A stretch of 64,000 bases of DNA, taken from the NCBI GenBank assembly GCA_037969035.1, contig JBBKWU010000010.1, positions 13,287-77,286 of the forward strand. Reading direction: 5' to 3'. The stretch is from JBBKWU01 sp037969035. GTDB lineage: Bacteria > Pseudomonadota > Alphaproteobacteria > Micavibrionales > Micavibrionaceae. How positions within the stretch are numbered: position 1 is the first letter of the stretch; each line of letters starts with the position of its first letter. The notes under the pieces were generated by a model. The model did no database searches and had not been told where the DNA came from. It saw only the letters and a list, made by a program, of their open reading frames with translations. Of the stretch, positions 43,219-51,347 are shown in pieces. Position numbers and translations under genes: made by a program.

Positions 43219-44178
43219 ATGTCCCGTTTCATTCTCGGTTTTCTACTTTTGACCCTCACATTTTCTACACCTGCTTACGCGCAAGAAGAAACACAGAACG
43301 AGGCCATGAGCGTAGAAGTCATGGTCGAACCCGTGGCAACCGTCATTGAAATCGAAGGCAGCGCCGCTGTTAAAGACAGCACAGGCGCAAGCGCGCAACT
43401 CGCCGTTGATGCCCCAATATTTGAAAGCGATGAAATTCTTACAAGCGCAGAATCCAAAGTCTTGTTGTTGTTCATTGATGACACAGAATTAACAATCGGC
43501 GAAAATGCTGACGTAAAAATCAATGACTTCACCTACGAAGCCGACGAAGATGGTAAAAAAAGTGCCTATATTTCCTTCCTGCGCGGTGCGTTCTTGTTCG
43601 TCAGCGGCAAAGTCGGCAAAATGGCCGTGCCTGATGTGAATTTAGAAACACCTTATGCCTCTATCGGCATTCGCGGCACTGTCGTTTGGGGTGGCACACT
43701 AGATGATGAATATAACGTCTTTGTACAAGAAGGCGCTGTCAGCGTTCGTAACGAGCGCGGCGCAACCATGGTACGCGAAGGCGAAGGCACAACACTTGTT
43801 GATCGCCGCACCTTCCCTACACGCTCAAAAACATGGGAAGAGGCAAAGATAAACCGCGCTGTTTCCACCATTGCTCTTGCCCGTACAAGCGAAGTTAAAA
43901 CAATGCTCGACTCTCGCCGTGGCAAACTCTTTCAAGACAGAAACGAACGCCGCGCATTACGTCGGGTAGCACCAAAGAACGATGGCGAAAACATCGTTCC
44001 TGACACAAACCGCGAGGACACCGATAAACAAGGCAACCTTGTCCCGCGCGAACGCGAAGACAAAACAGGCGTGAATTCAAATCTAAAAGACAAAGCCGAA
44101 CAAAGCTTGAAAGACCGCAACAAAGACCGCGAAAAAGCGTTCCAAAAACGCATAAAAACACAACGCGAAAATCGTTAG
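43219..44178 (+). CDS. FecR-domain secreted protein
   Basis: 319 residues. Signal peptide with cleavage at AYA-QE, then a FecR-type beta-strand domain (about 50-185) containing DTELTIGENADVKIND, SFLRGAFLFVSGKVG and TPYASIGIRGTVVWGG, which is the stand-alone secreted form rather than an iron-sensing anti-sigma factor. The last 100 residues are highly charged (NRDKEKAFQKR...) and probably disordered. Strong ribosome site AAGGAGCACC before the ATG. Upstream TTGACA at 43154 is not matched by a properly spaced -10. Confidence 0.85.
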   Translation: MSRFILGFLLLTLTFSTPAYAQEETQNEAMSVEVMVEPVATVIEIEGSAAVKDSTGASAQLAVDAPIFESDEILTSAESKVLLLFIDDTELTIGENADVKINDFTYEADEDGKKSAYISFLRGAFLFVSGKVGKMAVPDVNLETPYASIGIRGTVVWGGTLDDEYNVFVQEGAVSVRNERGATMVREGEGTTLVDRRTFPTRSKTWEEAKINRAVSTIALARTSEVKTMLDSRRGKLFQDRNERRALRRVAPKNDGENIVPDTNREDTDKQGNLVPREREDKTGVNSNLKDKAEQSLKDRNKDREKAFQKRIKTQRENR

Positions 44179-44194
44179 ACATTAAAAATAATGT

Positions 44195-44755
44195 TTAATA
44201 AGGCCGTGGCGTTTCGTTCTTAAAGCAAGACTGGATGATGGGCATAAATTTATTTGCGTGACGATTACTCATTCGCGCCCGCATTTCAGATTCTAGAACA
44301 GAAACATCTTCAGGCTTATACCCCCATATATCACGGAGATCGTGTGCCGCGCTACAATTGGCTCTATTTTCAAGACGGAATTTTTCATCCCCAGACATAC
44401 TGACACCAGTAAGATCTGCTTCATACGCATAACGCGCATCACCTGACGAAAGGTGAAAACATTCATGCGCCATTGTAAAATCAAGCATCACTTGCGGCGC
44501 ACCATCAAGAAAGCTTTCATCATATATGATAACGGGGGTGGATATTGTATCCAAATCCAGATAGCGCGCTCCCGCGTACATCACCATGCCTTTGTAATCA
44601 ATGGTCGGGTCATCTTCGCTATGGTAGGTTACAGTTTCGCCGCGATCATCCGAACATGCTGGAAAACCAGAACCATCCGAGCCATCAGCAAACGCTGCAT
44701 GACCAATAAACATATTGGTCAGCGCAATCGCGGCTGTAGTGGCTAATTTATTCAT
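44195..44755 (-). CDS. Small secreted HExxH protein, putative metalloprotease
   Basis: 186 residues. Signal peptide with cleavage near AFA-DG. The zinc-type motif HECFH is at 97-101 (TMAHECFHLSSG), followed by Glu and Asp at 112-114 (YEAD) that could supply a third ligand. The domain is much smaller than most metalloproteases. The C-terminal half has NCSAAHDLRDIWGY. Convergent with the FecR gene. A peptidase or an inactive metal site are both possible; no known family is assigned. Confidence 0.6.
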   Translation of the reverse strand: MNKLATTAAIALTNMFIGHAAFADGSDGSGFPACSDDRGETVTYHSEDDPTIDYKGMVMYAGARYLDLDTISTPVIIYDESFLDGAPQVMLDFTMAHECFHLSSGDARYAYEADLTGVSMSGDEKFRLENRANCSAAHDLRDIWGYKPEDVSVLESEMRARMSNRHANKFMPIIQSCFKNETPRPY

Positions 44756-44816
44756 TTAATCCCTGCTTATATTATTATGCCTCTATAGTAACATTATAGA
44801 GAAAGCACGTGCAAAT

Positions 44817-45083
44817 TTATCTCTCAATCGAAGGGTCAAGGCCGAGGGCTAAATCGCTGTCCGCGAGTAATTCAGCCGTATCGCCCGATACTTGCGTGGC
44901 TTGCTCAGGCGTTAATGTTTGCACATCGCCGATACGGTTTTGTACTGCGGCTGAAATATCAACATTATCGCCGCTACTTGTTGCTACTGGTGCGCTATTG
45001 CTCTGCGGCTCGGCACGGTCAGAACCGCTGCCCTTAAGCGCTTTAAACAATGGTGAGTTTGATATAATTGGTGGCATAGCCAT
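44817..45083 (-). CDS. Small unknown protein, Ser/Asp-rich
   Basis: 88 residues, no signal peptide. SSGDNVDISAAVQNRIGDVQ has a weak likeness to the FlgM-type VDLS motif, not enough for assignment. Starts from AGGGG upstream of the ATG at 45083. Same direction as the squalene-synthase-like gene, which ends 34 bases upstream. Confidence 0.5.
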   Translation of the reverse strand: MAMPPIISNSPLFKALKGSGSDRAEPQSNSAPVATSSGDNVDISAAVQNRIGDVQTLTPEQATQVSGDTAELLADSDLALGLDPSIER

Positions 45084-45116
45084 GTTGAACCCCTTTTTTT
45101 AACCCCTACTACAATT

Positions 45117-45926
45117 TTATAAGACAATTCCTAAGAAAAACCTAAGGTGGAAGAATGCCGGAGGCTGCGCCATTGTAGCATCAAACACATTATACTCCGC
45201 ACGCTTAAGCTGCTTCAGATAAATTTTTGTGAGAACCCTACTCGCCCGTAGATATCCTTTAGGCGGCTTTGTGGCGGCTTGCTTCTCAATATGCGCGGCG
45301 ATATCCGTCACGAGTGGAACAAGCTGCTCCATCGCCTTGTACTCGTAAAGGTGGTCCATTCGAATGCCTGCCCCTTGCACCATATCTTCGGGCAAGTAAC
45401 AACGCCGTTGCCCGCAATGATACGGGATAGCGCGCAAAAGCCCCGTCATCGCATATGCGACTGAAACATCCCGCAGCGCAGCTTCGTCTATGTCTTCGCC
45501 AAGCACCATCAAAACAAGCTTGTTCAGCGGCACCGTTGTAAATTCAGCATATTTAACAAGCCCCTCAAGCGTCGCGGGCAACCGATCTTCCAGATCAAAC
45601 TCACGTGCATAGAGCACATCTTCAAACAATTGCTGCGGCAGGGCATATTCTTTAATCGCCAGTGCCAGAGCTTGCAGCACTTCATGCTCCAAAACCTCAT
45701 CCCGCGCGTAAATTCCTTCGAGCGCATCGCGCCACCATTGCAGGCGAATAAGGCCGAGCTGTGTCTCGCTGACGATTTCGCGCGTTTTGGCAATTTCGTG
45801 ATTAAACGCAAACAGCGCCCATAGCGCTTGCCGCGCCTTTGGTGGCATCACCATAGACAGCAAGAAACGGTCGGGGTCTTGCTCCCGCACCAACTCCGCG
45901 CAATATGTTATCTTCTGGTCGCTCAT
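45117..45926 (-). CDS. Squalene/phytoene synthase-like protein, NDUFAF6 type
   Basis: 269 residues of the isoprenoid synthase fold. The first Asp-rich substrate motif of squalene/phytoene synthases is not retained (FNHEIAKTREIVSE in its place), and only REFDLED resembles the second. The mitochondrial relative NDUFAF6 (a complex I assembly factor) shows the same loss. It is probably not a terpene synthase but an assembly factor. RLQWWRDALEGIYA and AIPYHCGQRRCYLP are conserved-type segments. Lies near the secDF and Mth938-like genes, a neighbourhood typical of alphaproteobacteria. Confidence 0.85.
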   Translation of the reverse strand: MSDQKITYCAELVREQDPDRFLLSMVMPPKARQALWALFAFNHEIAKTREIVSETQLGLIRLQWWRDALEGIYARDEVLEHEVLQALALAIKEYALPQQLFEDVLYAREFDLEDRLPATLEGLVKYAEFTTVPLNKLVLMVLGEDIDEAALRDVSVAYAMTGLLRAIPYHCGQRRCYLPEDMVQGAGIRMDHLYEYKAMEQLVPLVTDIAAHIEKQAATKPPKGYLRASRVLTKIYLKQLKRAEYNVFDATMAQPPAFFHLRFFLGIVL

Positions 45927-46007
45927 AAACTCTTATCACTTGATAAACAGAGCCATCAGTATATGTTAGAAAAGCAAACTGATTACAAGTGATAAAGGAG
46001 AGAAATC

Positions 46008-46628
46008 ATGACATTTACCCTACCGAAATTACCTTACGCTTATGATGCGCTTGACCCGTACATGTCAGCCGAAACGCTAGAATTTCATCATGACAAACAC
46101 CATTTAGCCTATATCAACAAAGGCAACGAGCTTATCCAAGGCACGGGCCTTGAAGGCCTCGAGCTTGAAGAAGCCATGGTTACGTCATTTAATGACCCGT
46201 CAAAAGGCGGTCTGTTTAACCAGCTTGGTCAACATTATAACCACCTGCACTTTTGGAACTGGATGACACCAAACGGTGGCGGCAAAGTCCCTAGCGAAGT
46301 TGAAAACGCGATCAAAGACAGCTTCGGCGGCATGGCTGATTTCCGCGCCAAATTCATCGACGCAGGCGTTACGCAATTTGGTTCTGGATGGTGCTGGCTC
46401 GTGATTGGTGCGAACGGCAAGCTCGAAGTCATGAAAACAGCCAACGGTGAAAACCCACTGGTTCATGGCAAAACACCGATTCTCGGTTGTGACGTGTGGG
46501 AGCATAGCTACTACATCGATTATCGCAATGCGCGCCCCAAATATCTCGAGGCATTTGTCGACAATCTCGTGAACTGGGAATACGTCGCAGAGCTCTATAG
46601 CAAAGGCCCTTTGCAGATGGCAGCGTAG
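46008..46628 (+). CDS. sodB: Superoxide dismutase (Fe/Mn type)
   Basis: 206 residues. Converts superoxide to hydrogen peroxide and oxygen. Metal ligands: His27 in LEFHHDKHH, His near 80 in LGQHYNHLHFWNWM, Asp and His in DVWEHSYYIDYRNARPKYLE. The pattern GSGWCWLV and the His-x-x-x-Asp spacing fit the Fe form, although metal use cannot be decided without structure. Ribosome site AGGAGAG before the ATG. Followed by a terminator. Confidence 0.95.
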   Translation: MTFTLPKLPYAYDALDPYMSAETLEFHHDKHHLAYINKGNELIQGTGLEGLELEEAMVTSFNDPSKGGLFNQLGQHYNHLHFWNWMTPNGGGKVPSEVENAIKDSFGGMADFRAKFIDAGVTQFGSGWCWLVIGANGKLEVMKTANGENPLVHGKTPILGCDVWEHSYYIDYRNARPKYLEAFVDNLVNWEYVAELYSKGPLQMAA

Positions 46629-46662
46629 TCATCAATAGCGATAATAAAAAACAACAGTTTAT

Positions 46663-46686
46663 AAAGAGGGCATTAGCCCTCTTTTT
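46663..46686 (+). terminator. Terminator of sodB
   Basis: AAAGAGGGC (46663-46671), loop ATTA, GCCCTCTTT (46676-46684) followed by T residues. Confidence 0.88.
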
Positions 46687-46724
46687 CTTCTTTACAGTCT
46701 ATCTAGTCGTGCTAATAATAATGT

Positions 46725-47513
46725 ATGAACAGGGTAAGTTTTGCTGTCGTAACAGACATACATCATGGCCCGGATACCTTAGGAAAACTAGGGACGACGG
46801 CCTTAAATTGCTTAAAGGATTTTAAAAAAGCCATCTCGATGGTAAATCCTGATGCGATCGTGTGCATGGGTGACGACATCACATCCGTCAACATGATTGA
46901 TGACCTTAAATCCCACAAAACCATAGAAGATGAATTTAATAAAATGGCAATGCCGTCCTATCGTGTGGATGGCAACCATGACCGTCACTATGTTGGTGTT
47001 CGTCAAACATCACACGCGCAAGATATAAATGGTCACCGTTTTTTATTCTGGTGCCCGAATGTCAAACTGCCCTCACCTATCGGGCTTTATTTACCGCAAA
47101 GCGACATTGACTGGCTTTCGCATGAATTAAAGACCACCGATAAGCCGACGATTGTTATCTCGCATATTCCACTCGATAACGAACCTGATGACAACCGCCG
47201 TGATCTTGCCTTTAATAAATATGTAGGCTTAGGCTCTTATTATCCGCAAGGGCCGCAAATCCGCAAGATGATGGAAGATTGCAAAAAAGTAGTGCTTTGC
47301 ATGGCGGGGCACCGTCACATCGATCAACTCAAGACCCTTAACGGTATCCATTACATCACGCAACAATCATTGACCGAAAAAGTTGCAGGCGCCGCAACAC
47401 CAACGCCACATAACGCATTTGGTTTTGTTGAAATTACGGATAAGTTCGTTATCTACAGAAAGCAAGGCGTACAACCGCAAAGCTATTTCTTGCCACGCAA
47501 GCCCATCATCTAA
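46725..47513 (+). CDS. Metallophosphoesterase
   Basis: 262 residues of the calcineurin-like superfamily. All five metal-site blocks are visible: TDIHHG, CMGDDITS, DGNHDRHY, SHIPLDNE and AGHRHID. Dinuclear metal hydrolase of unknown substrate; phosphodiester and phosphomonoester hydrolysis are possible. No signal peptide. The start ATG at 46725 lacks a clear ribosome site. It lies between sodB and the Mth938-like gene, an arrangement I do not know as conserved. Confidence 0.88.
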   Translation: MNRVSFAVVTDIHHGPDTLGKLGTTALNCLKDFKKAISMVNPDAIVCMGDDITSVNMIDDLKSHKTIEDEFNKMAMPSYRVDGNHDRHYVGVRQTSHAQDINGHRFLFWCPNVKLPSPIGLYLPQSDIDWLSHELKTTDKPTIVISHIPLDNEPDDNRRDLAFNKYVGLGSYYPQGPQIRKMMEDCKKVVLCMAGHRHIDQLKTLNGIHYITQQSLTEKVAGAATPTPHNAFGFVEITDKFVIYRKQGVQPQSYFLPRKPII

Positions 47514-47526
47514 TGTCCTGATTTAG

Positions 47527-47916
47527 TTATGCCAGAGCCGTCGTTGGCAGCATCGCCGCCACAACACGTCGCCCCTCAGCCATAAGCACGTTATAGGTAC
47601 GGCAAGCAGCCCCTGTGTCCATGACATCAGCAATCAGCCCATGTTCTTTGAGCTGCATCCTAAATGATGGTGGGATAAAAATCATCTCCGAGCCACAGCC
47701 CAAAAGCACAACATCAATCTCATCTGCATGCGCGAATAGCGGTGCAAAATCATCCACCGCCAATTCATTGATATTTTTTGAAAATTCCCAGAGCAGCGTT
47801 TTATCGGGAAAGACAAAAAGCGCGCTCTCATAAGAATGGCCGCTTACACGGAAGCGGCCGTTATTATAACTCTGTATGACCTGTTGGTCTGCTCTGATAA
47901 GCGGCGTTATATCCAT
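47527..47916 (-). CDS. Mth938-like domain protein (NDUFAF3-type)
   Basis: 129 residues of the MTH938/DUF498 family, related to mitochondrial NDUFAF3. VVLLGCGSEMIFIPPSFRMQ and the C-terminal AACRTYNVLMAEGRRVVAAM are typical. In alphaproteobacteria it commonly lies next to secDF, as here. The mitochondrial homologue helps assemble complex I; the bacterial role may be similar. No catalytic residues are known in the family. Confidence 0.9.
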   Translation of the reverse strand: MDITPLIRADQQVIQSYNNGRFRVSGHSYESALFVFPDKTLLWEFSKNINELAVDDFAPLFAHADEIDVVLLGCGSEMIFIPPSFRMQLKEHGLIADVMDTGAACRTYNVLMAEGRRVVAAMLPTTALA

Positions 47917-47972
47917 TGTTCATATCCTTTTCTACCTAAGAATATGAACCATTCCGCTCAGAAATCAAATGA

Positions 47973-48083
47973 TTACATTGCGTTTTCTTGCGTTGGACCA
48001 TCAATAGATGGTGCTTCTGGTGCCGCAAAATTTGTAACTGCGTTTGCAAAATGTTGACCTATATGTGTTGGATTAAAAGCCAT
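47973..48083 (-). CDS. Very small protein with strong ribosome site
   Basis: 36 codons beginning MAFNPTHIGQHFANAV and ending with GPTQENAM, stop TAA. The ribosome site GGAGGG lies 4 bases before the ATG, one of the strongest in the window, and the frame is bounded by secF at 48156 and the Mth938-like gene at 47916, both in the same direction. No membrane segment. Function unknown; codon pattern looks like coding sequence rather than chance. Confidence 0.55.
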   Translation of the reverse strand: MAFNPTHIGQHFANAVTNFAAPEAPSIDGPTQENAM

Positions 48084-48155
48084 AATTCCCTCCGTTTTTT
48101 ATTATTTGCTTATGTTTTAATTACTCACCGTAAACAAATGATATAGGAAAAACCT

Positions 48156-49130
48156 TTACGCTCCGTTAACAACAACCTCTTTTTCTTCATCTTCATCCAC
48201 AACCGTATTGCGGCGGATATTCATGAACATCAACACAGGCGATGCCACGTAAATCGAAGAATATGTACCGATCACAATCCCGAAGATAAGGGCAAGAACA
48301 AAGCCTTTAATCACTTCACCACCAAAGACCCAAAGCGCAATCAACGCCAGTAACGTGGTAAATGATGTCATGATCGTACGGGACAATGTTTCATTCACCG
48401 AAACATTGAACAATTCAAAAATCGGCATTTTCTTAAATTTGCGCAAATTCTCACGAATGCGGTCAAATACAACCACCGTATCGTTGATCGAATAACCCGC
48501 AACCATCAAGATCGCCGCCACCGTCGAAAGATTAAACTCCATCCGTGTCAGGGCAAAAAAGCCGATAACTGCAATCGTATCATGCGCCAGCGCTGCAATC
48601 GCTGCCACGCCGAACTGCCATTCAAACCGTACCCAGACATAAGCCAAAATTCCCAATAGCGAAAAGAGAACCGCGAAGAACCCTTGCTTTTTAAGCTCTT
48701 CACCGACTTGCGGGCCCACATATTCCACACGGCGATAATCAACGGCTTCCGCGCCGAATTTTTCATCAAGCATAGAACGCACAGACTCAATCGCCACCTT
48801 CTGCGCCTCAGGATCATCGCCCTGTTGCGGCAGGCGCACCATCAAATCTGTTGGCTCGCCAAATTCCTGAATGGATATAGCGCCGAGACCAAGCTTGTTT
48901 AGATCACTCCGCAACACACTAAGATCAGGAGCCTCAGGCACAGCAATTTCCATCACCGTACCGCCTGTGAAATCAATCCCGAAATTCACGCCTTTTGTCA
49001 CCACAAGCCCGATCGAGCCCACAATCATCAAAACGGAAAACGCAAAAGCCAAAAACCGTTTACCGATAAAGTCCAAACTAGTTTCCGCAGGTATTAATTT
49101 AATGCCACTAAAGCTCATCTTCTTATCCAA
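48156..49130 (-). CDS. secF: Protein translocase subunit SecF
   Basis: Membrane partner of SecD that uses the proton gradient to aid late stages of Sec export. 324 residues with six transmembrane segments. GVNFGIDFTGGTVMEI is the family signature after the first segment; VVFDRIRENLRKFK and SVNETLSRTIMTSFTTLLAL follow in the membrane core. The acidic C-terminal tail (DEDEEKEVV) is short. Starts 57 bases after the secD stop in the same direction. Confidence 0.97.
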   Translation of the reverse strand: MDKKMSFSGIKLIPAETSLDFIGKRFLAFAFSVLMIVGSIGLVVTKGVNFGIDFTGGTVMEIAVPEAPDLSVLRSDLNKLGLGAISIQEFGEPTDLMVRLPQQGDDPEAQKVAIESVRSMLDEKFGAEAVDYRRVEYVGPQVGEELKKQGFFAVLFSLLGILAYVWVRFEWQFGVAAIAALAHDTIAVIGFFALTRMEFNLSTVAAILMVAGYSINDTVVVFDRIRENLRKFKKMPIFELFNVSVNETLSRTIMTSFTTLLALIALWVFGGEVIKGFVLALIFGIVIGTYSSIYVASPVLMFMNIRRNTVVDEDEEKEVVVNGA

Positions 49131-49186
49131 TCAATCAATCAATAAATCTATTCGTAATTTCGTTCGTCCACGTTCAGAGCTGTAAT

Positions 49187-50770
49187 TTATACAGGCAGCT
49201 CCGATGGTTTACGCTTCAAAAGCCAACTCGCCACCATCAAACGTGTCACCATAATCGCGGAGAAGAACGAGGTCACAATTCCCACACCAAGCGTCACAGC
49301 AAAGCCTTTGATCGGGCCTGTTCCGAATGAGAACAGAATAATCGCAGCAATCAATGTGGTGAGGTTGGAGTCAATAATTGTACTCATCGCACGACTATAA
49401 CCCGCATCCACGGCGGCCATAGCACTGCGACCATTGCGCATTTCTTCTCTAATTCTCTCAAAAATCAGAACGTTCGCGTCAACCGCCATACCGATTGTCA
49501 AAACAATACCGGCAATCCCTGGCAAGGTTAGTGTCGCCTGAATACCTGATAGCACCGCAAAGATAAGTGCCACATTCACAATCAACGCAATATTGGCAAA
49601 CACGCCAAACAAGCTATAAGTGAACGCCATAAACACCAAGACGAACAACAAACCCACAAGGCTTGCAATCTTTCCTGCGGCAACAGAGTCAGCACCGAGC
49701 GATGGGCCAACAGTACGTTCTTCCAAAACCTTAAGCGGCGCAGGCAACGCGCCCGCACGAATAAGCAAAGCAAGGTCTGTCACTTCTTCAATCGTGAAAT
49801 CACCTGAAATAATCGCCTGTCCGCCACAAATGGCTTCGTTAATACGCGGCGCGCTAATGATTTCCTCATTGCGTGGACCGTCTTTCAGAACAATCGCAAA
49901 AGGCTGTCCTGTGTTTTCGCGTGTCACCTGACAAAAACGTTTTGCACCAATACTATCCAACGCAAAGCTCACAACAGGTTGTCCTGATTGTTGGCTGAAT
50001 GTTGGCTGTGCTTGTTTAATCATGTCGCCTGTCAAAATCGCGCGGCGTGCAATGCTCAATGTCTGACCGGGGCTGTCCGAAACAGGTAACGTTTTAGAAC
50101 CACCGCCCTCACGCAAATTGCTTCCCATGTCTGAATTTACAAGGTGAAAACTAAGCTGTGCCGTACGGCCAAGCAAATCTTTAATACGTTGCGGGTCATC
50201 AAGACCGGGGATTTGTACGATAATACGGTCATCGCCTTGACGTTGGATAACAGGCTCACGCGTGCCTGTTTCATCAACACGGCGACGGACGATTTCAATT
50301 GATTGCTCTATCGTTTGGTCTTTAATGCTTTTAAGCTCGGCCTCGCCAAAACGGGCGACAATCACTTTACCGTCATCTTCGGTGTCGATATCAAGCTCCA
50401 TGCCTTGCTGACGCAAAGCTTTACGAACGGTTTCGGCTTCTTCTGCGTTGCGCAAACTCAAACGCAAACCATCCGTCAGCTTGGAAACCCGTGGCAAGAT
50501 TTTATCTTCGCGCAGATCACTCCGCACGGCTTGCTCAAGCCCTTCGATACGCTCGCGCACGACAACGTGATAGTCCACTTCCAAAAGCAAGTGCGACCCG
50601 CCTTGCAAATCAAGCCCCAGATTAATCGTTTTATGCGGCATCCATGATGGAAGTACGCTTTCGATTTTTACCCGCGTTTGCTCACTCATCATATTTGGCG
50701 CGCTATAGGCAAAGCCAAACGCACAAACGAGCAAGATTAAAATTACTTTCCAGCGGGCAATATGTATCAT
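49187..50770 (-). CDS. secD: Protein translocase subunit SecD
   Basis: Membrane protein assisting Sec export with SecF. 527 residues. N-terminal transmembrane segment, then LGLDLQGGSHLLLEVD typical of the first periplasmic region, P1 domain sequence DETGTREPVIQRQGDDRIIV, and the membrane core with MAVDANVLIFERIREEM. Six transmembrane segments predicted. Starts 3 bases after the yajC stop, so the two are tightly coupled. Common yajC-secD-secF arrangement. Confidence 0.97.
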   Translation of the reverse strand: MIHIARWKVILILLVCAFGFAYSAPNMMSEQTRVKIESVLPSWMPHKTINLGLDLQGGSHLLLEVDYHVVVRERIEGLEQAVRSDLREDKILPRVSKLTDGLRLSLRNAEEAETVRKALRQQGMELDIDTEDDGKVIVARFGEAELKSIKDQTIEQSIEIVRRRVDETGTREPVIQRQGDDRIIVQIPGLDDPQRIKDLLGRTAQLSFHLVNSDMGSNLREGGGSKTLPVSDSPGQTLSIARRAILTGDMIKQAQPTFSQQSGQPVVSFALDSIGAKRFCQVTRENTGQPFAIVLKDGPRNEEIISAPRINEAICGGQAIISGDFTIEEVTDLALLIRAGALPAPLKVLEERTVGPSLGADSVAAGKIASLVGLLFVLVFMAFTYSLFGVFANIALIVNVALIFAVLSGIQATLTLPGIAGIVLTIGMAVDANVLIFERIREEMRNGRSAMAAVDAGYSRAMSTIIDSNLTTLIAAIILFSFGTGPIKGFAVTLGVGIVTSFFSAIMVTRLMVASWLLKRKPSELPV

Positions 50771-50773
50771 CGT

Positions 50774-51106
50774 TTAGGCCTCATCCATCGTGCTTTGAAT
50801 TGTGGAGCGCAGCGCCGTCACTTTGACGTTATTACCAAGGTCAATCACGACCTCTTGCGAACCCTCTGTGACCTTGTCAATTTTACCGACAAATCCACCC
50901 GCCGTCAGAACCTTGTCGCCCTTGCGCAACGCATTGAGCATAATATTATGTTTCTTATAACGCTTTTGCTGCGGCATAATCAGCAGAATCCAGAACAGGA
51001 TGACCAAAATCAAGATCATCAACATATTCATCATAAACGCTTCACCAGAACTTCCCACAGCAGTCACTGTGTCTCCTGTTGATGCAATAGCCTCGGAAAT
51101 AAACAT
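50774..51106 (-). CDS. yajC: Preprotein translocase subunit YajC
   Basis: Single-pass membrane protein associated with SecDF. 110 residues, one transmembrane segment (about 28-48, MLMILILVILFWILLIMPQQ), followed by KRYKKHNIMLNALRKGDKVL and TAGGFVGKIDKVTEG, the hallmark. First gene of the yajC-secD-secF unit. About 240 bases of sequence with a palindromic repeat separate it from the DUF3592 gene upstream. Confidence 0.95.
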   Translation of the reverse strand: MFISEAIASTGDTVTAVGSSGEAFMMNMLMILILVILFWILLIMPQQKRYKKHNIMLNALRKGDKVLTAGGFVGKIDKVTEGSQEVVIDLGNNVKVTALRSTIQSTMDEA

Positions 51107-51240
51107 ATTTGCCTCTTTCTTCCATGTTAAATGTGATGGGGCAAACTATAGCTATAATTTTTTGAAAGACAAGGGGCGAAAAACCATTCATTCACAGGCT
51201 ATCTGCACTTGTAAAAGCCATGAACTTTATAGCCTTAATC

Positions 51241-51346
51241 ATTAGTCGTTCCGCTTTATTTTGTGACAAGGCGCAAGCGACGAAGCGTAGTGAACCTACG
51301 TGAGCCGCGTAGCAACGCTGTCACAGAATAAATGGGGACGACTAAT
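51241..51346. repeat. Imperfect palindromic repeat element, about 106 bp
   Basis: The outer 28 bases (51241-51268 and 51319-51346) are inverted repeats of each other with a few mismatches, beginning ATTAGTCGT. Inside is a G+C-rich core with smaller hairpins, such as GTAG-TGAAC-CTAC. The element lies between the end of the DUF3592 gene and the start of yajC and contains no real gene; an ORF crossing it (51256-51453, minus) is spurious. Such palindromes usually occur in many copies per genome. It may also act as a terminator or messenger-end structure. Confidence 0.65.
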
Positions 51347-51347
51347 A

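Noticed and set aside
47836..48057. 73-codon ORF on the plus strand
   Set aside because: It is antisense to the Mth938-like gene and the 36-residue gene and has no ribosome site.
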